Assembly (NCBI GenBank): GCA_003545435.1 | Contig: DPYI01000032.1 | Location: 1 to 6,722 of the forward strand | Length of the DNA: 6,722 bases | DNA from: Patescibacteria group bacterium | Lineage (GTDB): Bacteria; Patescibacteriota; Microgenomatia; UBA10105; UBA927 | Reading direction: 5' to 3' | Shown: one piece after another, positions 1-5,414 of the stretch | How the letters are laid out: the number at the start of each line of letters is the position of its first letter | How positions within the stretch are numbered: position 1 is the first letter of the stretch | Program-made: the position numbers and the translations under genes | The notes under the pieces: model-generated | Told to the model about the DNA's origin: nothing | Databases searched by the model: none | Seen by the model: only the letters and a program-made list of their open reading frames with translations

Positions 1-2
1 GG

Positions 3-152
3 ATAGAAGAACGTGAGGGAAAACTCTATGGCTATGAATTTACCTATTCAGGAAAGAAAAAATCACCAAAAACATGGCTTGAAACATATAAAGAAGCAAC
101 ATTTACTGTCATAAACCGCGAAAACTATCTTCCATTTATAACAAAAAACTAA
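3..152 (+). CDS. C-terminal end of a DUF4143-type AAA ATPase (partial)
   Basis: Only the last 49 codons and a TAA stop are in the window; the gene begins upstream of base 1. The fragment contains REGKLYGYEF, then a lysine-rich stretch, KTWLETY and a final VINRENYLPFI. I recognise this as the C-terminal end of the ATP-binding proteins with an N-terminal AAA domain and a C-terminal DUF4143 (PD-(D/E)XK nuclease-like) domain. Their cellular role is mostly unknown, and the catalytic ATPase part cannot be seen here. By hand count the fragment is about 32% G+C (49 of 152), against about 52% in two 60-base samples of the neighbouring antiporter gene, which hints at recent acquisition. It converges on the antiporter gene with only three bases between the stops and no hairpin terminator. 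The family call rests on C-terminal similarity alone. Confidence 0.72.
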   Translation: MEEREGKLYGYEFTYSGKKKSPKTWLETYKEATFTVINRENYLPFITKN

Positions 153-155
153 TTG

Positions 156-1889
156 TTACCCCGCCCCGTGCTCGATCTTGAGCCGTGAGATTTTGCCGGA
201 AAGGTCATCTGAAACCACCCCGTACTCCGGAAGCAAGCGGTGAATAATTGCCAAACTCGCCTCAAACTCAGGCTGGACGACAACCTGAACTCCTAATGAC
301 TTGAGCCGCACCTGATCTTCCTCGTGATGGCTTCTGCAGATAATCTGGATGTTTTTGTTGAGGGTCAAGGCGTGTCCGATGATGAGCTCCTGCGTGTGCC
401 GGTCAGGAATGGCAATAATGATGGCTTTGGCAAAATCCACCTGCGCTTTGTCCAATACGTCCCGGTCCGCAGGATCCCCCCAAACGACTGTTATTCCTTT
501 TTCCTTCACATCCGTAATGGTGGTGTGGTTGTAATCCACCACTACCAGGGGGACTCCGGCCATCTCAAGAGCCCGTCCTATGTACTTCCCTACCCGTCCG
601 TATCCGCAGATGACGACGTGATTTTTAAAGGGTAATTCCTCATTTTTTTCCGATTTCAGATGTGTTTTTCTTCCGAATAAAAATATCCTGTCTCCAAGAC
701 GGTGTTTGAGACTGTAGTAGAGTGTAGCTCCATGCAGGAAAAGCGGGGTAGAAAGCGCGATTGTCCCCACAACCAGAGAGATAAACAGGACAAAATCCTG
801 GTTTGAGAGGGCTCCCAGATTGACTCCTTCTTTTGCTAGAATAAACCCGAATTCGCTCATGGAAAGAAGCCCAAGCCCCACCATCCATGCGGTTTTGGGG
901 TGATACCCTAAAAACCTGTTCAAGAGAAATACGACGACAAATTTTAATATAATAATAAGAAGCGTTACCCCGATAAAAAAAGGCCACATGAGATAAACAG
1001 CAGCAAGCGGAATGCTCATCCCCAGAGACACGAAAAATATGGTCGCAAAAATATCCCGGAGAGGCCGGACTTCCGCAAACACCATATGGTTCTGGCAGGT
1101 TTGGGCAATCAAGAGTCCTGCGATAAACGCGCCCAGTCCGGCTGAAAGTCCGGATACATATGCTACGAGCGCTGATATGAATACAATGCTGATTGTTGTT
1201 ATGAGGAATACCTCACGGCTTCCGAGCTTGGCAACCGAGTTCAAAAGAAACGGTACGCCGGTTTTCCCAAAAAACAGAACCGCAGCAATTGCAAGACCCG
1301 CTTTTATAAATTGGAGGACAATAATCCCGGTGGTCCCCACAAGCGTAGCGGATCCGGACGTATAGGTTGATACAAACGCTGGCAATAAAATCATGACGGG
1401 AATCACGGCCAGATCCTGAATCACTAACCACCCGGTGAGGATCTCTCCCGGCAGAGTATCAAGCTCCCCTTTTTCAAACAGTATTTTTACGATAACCACC
1501 GTTGAGGATAACGAACCGGCAACCGAGATGAAAAGGCTGGGTAAAAACGGCATACCGGCAAACCCGAATAATACCAAAAAAAGCAAAGACGTCACCAGAA
1601 CTATCTGGAAAAAGGCAGCCCAGAAAACGATTCCGAATATGTTTCGCAAGCGGTGGAAAGAAAATTCCACGCCCAAAGTAAAAAGGAGCAACGTCACTCC
1701 GATGTCAGCTATCAGATGGAGAAATGCCGTATCGGTAAACTGCGGAAAAATATTGCCGAATACTAGCCCCATGACGATATATCCTATGAGCATCGGGAGC
1801 TTCAGCGCGTGAGCAAAAAACCCTCCGGCTACCGCGGCAGTAAAAACAAAAAGAAGCGTTGTAACAAGAGAAAGTGAGCTTAAATCCAT
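156..1889 (-). CDS. CPA2 cation:proton antiporter with TrkA-N (RCK) domain, KefB-like
   Basis: Predicted 577-residue inner-membrane monovalent cation:proton antiporter (Na+ or K+ for H+). Residues 1-395 are a run of about twelve hydrophobic segments with CPA2 family features: LPMLIGYIVMGLVFG near residue 32, LLLFTLGVEF near 68, and GWLVIQDLAVIP carrying the family QD pair at about 158-159. A linker then leads to a cytosolic TrkA-N/RCK domain: HVVICGYGRVG has the Rossmann glycine motif at about 429-434, and the acidic residue after strand 2 (VVVDYN) is near 452, consistent with NAD(H) control of transport. I chose the ATG at 1889 because the 22 codons upstream translate repeat DNA and the membrane domain starts right after MDLSSLSL. 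AGGA at 1904-1907 lies 14 bases away, so the ribosome site is weak. It is last in the minus-strand run, 90 bp after the rluA-like stop. Substrate and gating ligand cannot be read from sequence. Confidence 0.93.
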   Translation of the reverse strand: MDLSSLSLVTTLLFVFTAAVAGGFFAHALKLPMLIGYIVMGLVFGNIFPQFTDTAFLHLIADIGVTLLLFTLGVEFSFHRLRNIFGIVFWAAFFQIVLVTSLLFLVLFGFAGMPFLPSLFISVAGSLSSTVVIVKILFEKGELDTLPGEILTGWLVIQDLAVIPVMILLPAFVSTYTSGSATLVGTTGIIVLQFIKAGLAIAAVLFFGKTGVPFLLNSVAKLGSREVFLITTISIVFISALVAYVSGLSAGLGAFIAGLLIAQTCQNHMVFAEVRPLRDIFATIFFVSLGMSIPLAAVYLMWPFFIGVTLLIIILKFVVVFLLNRFLGYHPKTAWMVGLGLLSMSEFGFILAKEGVNLGALSNQDFVLFISLVVGTIALSTPLFLHGATLYYSLKHRLGDRIFLFGRKTHLKSEKNEELPFKNHVVICGYGRVGKYIGRALEMAGVPLVVVDYNHTTITDVKEKGITVVWGDPADRDVLDKAQVDFAKAIIIAIPDRHTQELIIGHALTLNKNIQIICRSHHEEDQVRLKSLGVQVVVQPEFEASLAIIHRLLPEYGVVSDDLSGKISRLKIEHGAG

Positions 1890-1918
1890 AGCATCTAATA
1901 AAATCCTAAATTCGAATA

Positions 1919-1935
1919 CCTGCCCGTCCGGCAGG
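1919..1935. repeat. GC palindrome nested in the AT-rich repeat block
   Basis: CCTGCC-CGTCC-GGCAGG is a perfect 6-bp inverted repeat with a 5-base loop. It sits between TTCGAAT (1911-1917) and TCGAAAT (1940-1946) and looks like a GC-rich unit inserted into an AT-rich repeat. There is no T run after it on either strand, so it is not a typical terminator. In the antiporter mRNA it would lie about 30-46 bases before the start codon. Confidence 0.75.
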
Positions 1936-1979
1936 CTGGTCGAAATTCGAAACAATATCTAAATTCAAAAATTGAATAT

Positions 1980-2750
1980 TCAAGCATTTGAATTTATTTC
2001 GGATTTCGTGCTTCGTGCTTCGGATTTAATGATTCTCTTCATATCATCCGGTATCGGTGCCTCATATGCAAGAGGTTTCCCTGTTCTGGGGTGGGCAAAC
2101 GTCATTTTCCACGCATGGAGCATGACACGAGGAGCCCACATCCTATCTTCCCGGCTTTGTTTCCGTCCTGCGTAAAGGTAGTCTCCCACCAAAGGATGCC
2201 CGAGGTATTTAAAATGCACCCGTATCTGATGGGTCCTCCCCGTCTCAGGATATACTTCTACCAGAGACAATGGAATTCTATTATTCTGAATTCTAAATTC
2301 TGAATTCTGAATTCTTTTGAAGCGTGTCACCGACTCCTTTCCTCCGGGTACGATACCGAAGCGTTCCCTGTTCCACGGAAGCCTTCCCACGGGCGCACGG
2401 ATTTCTCCTTCCTCAGACATTGTTCCGTGGACAAGCGCAAGATAGGTTTTTTTCACCTCGTGCTCTTTAAACTGCCTCTGGAGTTTGATAAATGCTGCCG
2501 GATTTTTTGCCACAAGAAGAATCCCTGATGTTTCCTTGTCAATCCTATGCACAATCCCCGCCCGACTAATAAATTCAGAATTTTCATCTTTTTCAATACA
2601 TTCTGAATTCTGAATTCTGAATTCTGAATTTTTTTCAATCCACTCCTCTACCGTCTCTCCTTTCACGCTTTCTGCTCGGTTAACAACCATTCCCGAAGGC
2701 TTATTCAGAACGAGAATATCGTCATCCTGATAAAGGATTACCGGGGTCAT
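1980..2750 (-). CDS. RluA-family 23S rRNA/tRNA pseudouridine synthase
   Basis: A 256-residue cytosolic enzyme that would convert uridine to pseudouridine in rRNA or tRNA. Family motifs are intact: NKPSGMVV at 16-23, AGIVHRIDKETSGILLVAKN with catalytic Asp at 71, GRTHQIRVH at 171-179, and LHAWKMTFAHP near 211-221. No S4 domain is present, as in the shorter RluA/RluC-like members. The ATG at 2750 is preferred over one eight codons upstream because it forms an ATGA overlap with the dksA-like stop, giving translational coupling; the nearest GAGG is 16 bases away. Three segments do not belong to the fold and translate repeat DNA: residues 41-60, about 147-157, and tail 242-256. Repeat DNA also provides the TGA stop. 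All three lie in likely loops or the tail, so the enzyme may still work. The exact target uridine cannot be assigned. Confidence 0.93.
   Translation of the reverse strand: MTPVILYQDDDILVLNKPSGMVVNRAESVKGETVEEWIEKNSEFRIQNSECIEKDENSEFISRAGIVHRIDKETSGILLVAKNPAAFIKLQRQFKEHEVKKTYLALVHGTMSEEGEIRAPVGRLPWNRERFGIVPGGKESVTRFKRIQNSEFRIQNNRIPLSLVEVYPETGRTHQIRVHFKYLGHPLVGDYLYAGRKQSREDRMWAPRVMLHAWKMTFAHPRTGKPLAYEAPIPDDMKRIIKSEARSTKSEINSNA
1998..2025. repeat. Four tandem heptamers TTCGGAT/TTCGTGC coding the RluA-like tail
   Basis: The plus strand reads TTCGGAT, TTCGTGC, TTCGTGC, TTCGGAT in perfect 7-bp succession. On the minus strand (ATCCGAA, GCACGAA) it encodes most of the KSEARSTKSE tail of the RluA-like protein. 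These 28 bases contain no stop codon in any of the six frames. Confidence 0.85.
2275..2317. repeat. ATTCTGA heptamer array inside rluA-like gene (site 2)
   Basis: The plus strand reads ATTCTGA (2283), ATTCTAA (2290), ATTCTGA (2297), ATTCTGA (2304) and a decayed ATTCTTT (2311), with a degenerate ATTCTAT at 2275 one base out of phase. Read on the minus strand it gives IQNSEFRIQN at about residues 147-156 of the RluA-like protein, between VTRFKR and the LSLVEVYPETGRTHQ strand, where family members have a short variable loop. Confidence 0.9.
2571..2630. repeat. ATTCTGA heptamer array with inverted unit inside rluA-like gene (site 1)
   Basis: Four perfect ATTCTGA units run from 2600 to 2627, followed by a partial ATT. 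An inverted copy, AATTCAGAAT, lies at 2572-2581 and could pair with 2600-2609 as a 10-bp stem. The block is 60 bp and matches codons 41-60 of the RluA-like protein exactly (starts NSEFRIQ, ends ENSEF), just before the catalytic HRID motif. Confidence 0.9.
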
Positions 2751-3112
2751 GTACGTTTTTTCTTTTCCTCGCACGTTTTACAGAGCGTTGCAGTAGGAAG
2801 AATGCTTAACCGATCCGTATCTATCATGTTCCCGCACTTTGTACAAAATCCGTAATCTCCGGTAGAAACCCTCAATAGTGCATCGTCTATTTTTTTCCGT
2901 TTCATCCGAAGTTCCTCAATGATGGCCGTAAACCGGTCGTGGGCTGACTCTTCATCCGCGTCCCGGTCAGATGCTGCGTTGTCGGTGAGGCGGTCCGGAT
3001 CGGAAAACGGATCCTGTTTGACCAGTTCATCAATACGGGCCTCCAAAAGCTTTTTTTCTTCTTCAAGTTGAACCCGTATTTCACTCAGCAGTTCGTTTGG
3101 AAAATTTTGCAT
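2747..3112 (-). CDS. DksA/TraR-family C4 zinc-finger protein
   Basis: A 121-residue soluble protein of the DksA/TraR family, which bind RNA polymerase through its secondary channel and modulate initiation. The first 80 residues are charged and mostly helical, with a coiled-coil-like stretch at about 10-32 and another at 60-82, separated by an acidic turn rich in Asp (about 34-53). The C-terminal zinc finger has C90-x2-C93 and C111-x2-C114 in a GFCTKCGNMI...LCKTC arrangement, with the RLSILPTA segment typical of the family. The ATG at 3112 has a strong AGGAGGG site (3117-3123) and lies inside the end of the lgt-like gene, overlapping it by 32 bp. Its TGA overlaps the start of the rluA-like gene. 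It cannot be told from sequence whether it acts like DksA (ppGpp-linked) or as another regulator. Confidence 0.92.
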   Translation of the reverse strand: MQNFPNELLSEIRVQLEEEKKLLEARIDELVKQDPFSDPDRLTDNAASDRDADEESAHDRFTAIIEELRMKRKKIDDALLRVSTGDYGFCTKCGNMIDTDRLSILPTATLCKTCEEKKKRT

Positions 3113-3923
3113 ACAACCCTCCTATATTCATGCGCACATATGTATACGCCTTTGGAATGTATAGTTTGAGAAACTCTTTTCCTCCGCCCCAGGTAATAAG
3201 CCCGCCCACTGCTTCACCGAAAATTCCGATACACACCCATTGATTAAACGTGAGACCTGAAAAGTATACACGACTCTCTTTCATAAATTCAAGACAGAAC
3301 ATGGCAATGCTGAAAAAAAAGAAAAACCACAACGCGTGGAGTCCTGCCTTTCCAAGCGATGTTTTTCTTACGCGCCTGACCAGATACAAAAGAAGTAAGA
3401 TAATAAATACGGCACACATTTCATACAATGCGACAGGGTGTCTCATGCCATCATAGCCGGCTATCCTGACTCCAAACGGAAGCGCTGTATTTTTTCCCAC
3501 AACCGAACCGTCTAAAAACGCGGCCATTGCTCCCCAGGTAAACGCCGATGAAAAGCCGGTCGTGAATGCATCCAAAAAAAGCGACCTCGGGATATGAAAT
3601 TGCCTGCTCATGGCAAGCATGACAGCCCCGCCTCCTAAAAATCCTCCGTAAAACGAAAGACCCGGCTGAATCCACAGGGTGAAAATCCGGATCCAAAGGT
3701 TGCCTGCGAATAATTGCCAGTGCGTAGAGACAAATCCCAGACGTGCACCGATACAAGCAGCAATCGTCCCGTAAAACATCAGCTGATAAATATGCTCCTC
3801 CGTGACTGCCTGATTGCGCAGCTGCCGCCAAAAAAGAAATGAAAATACCATCCAGGCAAGGATACTAAACACCATAAAGCTGGAGATGTGAATTGAACCA
3901 ACTGAGAGAAGGGTTGGGAACAT
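3081..3923 (-). CDS. lgt: Divergent prolipoprotein diacylglyceryl transferase (Lgt) homologue
   Basis: A 280-residue polytopic membrane protein of the Lgt family, which transfers diacylglycerol from phosphatidylglycerol to the lipobox cysteine of prelipoproteins. Family features in order: N-terminal segment with IHISSFMVF, GARLGFV near 59-65, PGLSFYGGFLGG near 87-98, RHPVALYE at 161-168, and a last block with CLEFMKE near 210-216. Length and about seven hydrophobic segments fit the family. However, the usual G-R-x-G-N-F-x-N-G signature is replaced by GAMAAFLDG at 131-139, and the arginines usual around the late EF motif are M208 and K215. Activity is therefore uncertain. The start at 3923 gives a normal Lgt N-terminus and has only a weak GGTG (3929-3932). 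It leads an overlapping set with the dksA-like and rluA-like genes. No lspA is seen here. Confidence 0.85.
   Translation of the reverse strand: MFPTLLSVGSIHISSFMVFSILAWMVFSFLFWRQLRNQAVTEEHIYQLMFYGTIAACIGARLGFVSTHWQLFAGNLWIRIFTLWIQPGLSFYGGFLGGGAVMLAMSRQFHIPRSLFLDAFTTGFSSAFTWGAMAAFLDGSVVGKNTALPFGVRIAGYDGMRHPVALYEMCAVFIILLLLYLVRRVRKTSLGKAGLHALWFFFFFSIAMFCLEFMKESRVYFSGLTFNQWVCIGIFGEAVGGLITWGGGKEFLKLYIPKAYTYVRMNIGGLYAKFSKRTAE
3117..3123 (-). promoter_or_regulatory. Strong ribosome binding site for the dksA-like gene
   Basis: The minus strand reads AGGAGGG ending four bases before the ATG at 3112, inside the 3' end of the lgt-like gene (codons for IGGL). It is the only near-perfect Shine-Dalgarno sequence I found before a gene in the window. 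It fixes the dksA-like start and allows initiation independent of upstream ribosomes. Confidence 0.85.
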
Positions 3924-3931
3924 AAAAGCAC

Positions 3932-4020
3932 CATTGTCATCGCGAGGATCCCGACGTCACGTCGGGAGACGAAGCAATCTCTATTAGAAAGATTGCTTCA
4001 CTTCGTTCGCTATGACAAAG
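3932..4020. repeat. Large imperfect inverted repeat between MFS and lgt-like genes
   Basis: The left arm starts TTGTCATCGCGAG (3934) and ends GAAGCAATCT (3971-3980). The right arm is AGATTGCTTC (3990-3999), then CTTCGTTCGCTATGACAA (4001-4018). The inner 10-bp stem is perfect with a 9-base loop, and the outer TTGTCAT/ATGACAA arms also pair. The left arm carries an extra 19-bp palindrome (3949-3967), so the arms differ in length. This matches the widespread intergenic element whose chance translation is annotated as CHSERSEAI. It lies after the MFS stop and before the lgt-like start. It could act as a weak transcription barrier or processing site, but no T run makes it a classical terminator. 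Confidence 0.85.
3949..3967. repeat. 19-bp perfect palindrome nested in the large inverted repeat
   Basis: TCCCGACGT-C-ACGTCGGGA has 9-bp arms around one central base. It interrupts the left arm of the larger inverted repeat between GCGAG and CGAAGCAATCT, where the right arm has no counterpart. It therefore looks like a separate palindromic unit. Confidence 0.8.
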
Positions 4021-4048
4021 TAAGCTGAATGAACATGCGTATACGTAA

Positions 4049-5326
4049 CTACTTTTTATTATACCGTATCCTGAATATGCCATAGACCGCAATAGATACT
4101 CCGAGAATAAAAATAACTTTCCCGACACCCACAACATCAGCCAACACCCCGCCGATCATCACAGGAAGAATGCCGACTCCCCCTACAAACGCTCCCAATA
4201 CCCCGTACACGCGTCCCCGCATATCCCCCTCAGCCTCTTTCTGAAGAATACTGTTTGCCGGTACATCCAGCAAACTATTAGATACCCCTAATAAGAAAAA
4301 GAGGAATATCTCGAGAGGAACGATGATCCAATCGGCAAACAGCCAGTCAAATCCCGCATAGCGTTTAAGATATACGGTTATGGAAATAACGCCAAGCACC
4401 ATTCCCGCTCCAAGAATCCCTGCATTCATAAGTTTAGCGGGTTTGTAGACATACCCGCGGTTCCCCACCCAAAAACCCCCCAGAAGGATTCCTAGGATTA
4501 CCGGCCCAATGACAAAAACGGATGCGTCCGTTACATCAATTCCTAACACTGTATCGGCAAATCCGGGTCCTAATGTAGAAAGCATGGCAATGATAATCTG
4601 CGTACCGGTAAGAAGAAGCACGGAATCAAAAAGAACCGGTGAATGCCGTACATACGCGATACCTTCTTTCAAAGAATTCAATAGTTTTTGCACAACCCCT
4701 GACACATTCAATGTTTTGATTCTTTTCCAGAGTTTTGTATCATCCGATGATACCGGAAGATAAAGAGATATCCACCAGGAAAGGACATAGAGAAAGGACA
4801 AAAAAAGGAGGGAGGTGAATGGCCCTAAAAATCTCAAAAGAGGACCGGCAGCTATAAATCCTATCGCGACACTCCCGTAGTACGCAAGGGAAAAAAGGCT
4901 GTTGGCGGATACCAAATGTTTGGGAGGCACTAATTTCGGGATCATCGTTGCTTCAGCCGGTACAAAAAATTGGGTGACGACGGCATTCAAAAATAACAGA
5001 ACATACACAAATGCTACAAAGTGGGATGAGAGAAGAAGCCCCAACACAAGGACAGCCCGGATAATACAGCTATAGAGGATAATCATCCGTTTATCGATGT
5101 AATCTACAGCAGTCCCTGCAAGGAGCCCGAAAAGTATGGAAGGAATCCCGTATGCCATAAACAGACCTGAAACCGCAGCATTGCTTCCGGTATTTCTGTA
5201 GACAATAAGTCCTAAAAGAAATAGGGTGATATTCGCGGCAAACTGCGAAAAAATCTGGCTAAGCCATAGGTATAAAAACTGTCGATGGGATAAAACGGCA
5301 ATAAAAGGAAGCGTTTTAGAAGCCAT
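4049..5326 (-). CDS. MFS transporter, MFS_3/DHA3-like efflux family
   Basis: A 425-residue inner-membrane protein with about twelve hydrophobic segments, likely a proton-driven exporter. Family features: the N-terminal FLYLWLSQIFSQFA helix, a motif-A-like loop GTAVDYIDKR at 71-80, PAEATMIPKLVPPKHLVSAN at 123-142 (a signature of the MFS_3/EntS-like group), a charged central loop near 193-228 between the halves, and QKEAEGDMRGRVYGV at about 362-376 in the second half. The substrate cannot be inferred. The ATG at 5326 has no Shine-Dalgarno. A TATACT -10-like box at 5334-5339 would start transcription at or within a base or two of the ATG, so the mRNA may be leaderless. It is divergent from the YdjM-like gene, and its 3' end is followed by the inverted repeat at 3932-4020. 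Related CPR proteins are usually annotated only as MFS transporters. Confidence 0.9.
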   Translation of the reverse strand: MASKTLPFIAVLSHRQFLYLWLSQIFSQFAANITLFLLGLIVYRNTGSNAAVSGLFMAYGIPSILFGLLAGTAVDYIDKRMIILYSCIIRAVLVLGLLLSSHFVAFVYVLLFLNAVVTQFFVPAEATMIPKLVPPKHLVSANSLFSLAYYGSVAIGFIAAGPLLRFLGPFTSLLFLSFLYVLSWWISLYLPVSSDDTKLWKRIKTLNVSGVVQKLLNSLKEGIAYVRHSPVLFDSVLLLTGTQIIIAMLSTLGPGFADTVLGIDVTDASVFVIGPVILGILLGGFWVGNRGYVYKPAKLMNAGILGAGMVLGVISITVYLKRYAGFDWLFADWIIVPLEIFLFFLLGVSNSLLDVPANSILQKEAEGDMRGRVYGVLGAFVGGVGILPVMIGGVLADVVGVGKVIFILGVSIAVYGIFRIRYNKK

Positions 5327-5333
5327 GCACTAC

Positions 5334-5363
5334 AGTATACCACGAAAAACTCCCTTCTGTCCC
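5334..5363 (-). promoter_or_regulatory. Putative promoter of the MFS gene, possibly leaderless
   Basis: On the minus strand GGGACA (5363-5358) is followed after 18 bases by TATACT (5339-5334). Transcription would be expected about 7 bases downstream, near 5327, right at the ATG (5326). The -10 is good and the -35 matches four of six consensus bases. The assignment is by eye. Confidence 0.5.
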
Positions 5364-5372
5364 AAAAAAAAG

Positions 5373-5402
5373 TTGCATTTCCGAAAACGAGTGTCGTACA
5401 AT
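5373..5402 (+). promoter_or_regulatory. Putative promoter of the YdjM-like gene
   Basis: TTGCAT (5373-5378) and TACAAT (5397-5402) are separated by 18 bases, which would start RNA near 5409, six bases before the ATG at 5415. There is no Shine-Dalgarno. It lies back to back with the MFS promoter in an 88-bp divergent region. Confidence 0.5.
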
Positions 5403-5414
5403 CGTATATACCGT

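Larger units (their letters stand above)
1905..2027. repeat. Composite repeat block between antiporter and rluA-like gene
   Basis: This block fills the intergenic space and runs into the 3' end of the rluA-like gene. On the plus strand it holds TTCGAAT, a GC palindrome (1919-1935), TCGAAAT then TCGAAAC (1940-1953, a 7-bp tandem pair), several small inverted units such as ATTCAA-AAA-TTGAAT (1963-1977) and ATTCAA-GCAT-TTGAAT (1978-1993), and a four-unit heptamer array at 1998-2025. Much of it can be read in a 7-bp register. No convincing promoter for the antiporter was found here. Confidence 0.8.

Noticed and set aside
1890..1955. N-terminal extension of 22 codons for the antiporter (start at 1955)
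   Set aside because: It translates repeat DNA including the GC palindrome, and the family's first membrane segment begins just after the ATG at 1889.
2283..2630. Possible CRISPR-like array from repeated ATTCTGA blocks
   Set aside because: Units are 7 bp, directly tandem without spacers, and translated in the rluA-like gene.
2751..2774. Eight-codon upstream start for the RluA-like gene
   Set aside because: The ATGA overlap at 2747-2750 is the better start and the protein begins normally from there.
3971..3999. Intrinsic terminator of the MFS gene
   Set aside because: There is a perfect 10-bp stem but it is AT/GC mixed with a 9-base loop and no T run on either strand.
4058..4063. TATAAT on the minus strand as a promoter for the lgt-like gene
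   Set aside because: It codes for the last MFS residues (YNKK), lacks a reasonable -35 box, and is about 135 bases from the start; too weak to call.
3937..4137. Minus-strand open frame containing CHSERSEAI
   Set aside because: This peptide is the known chance translation of the inverted repeat, and most of the rest lies in another frame of the MFS gene.
5226..5414. 63-codon N-terminal extension of the YdjM-like protein
   Set aside because: It runs antisense through the MFS start and through both promoter-like boxes, and shows no family similarity.
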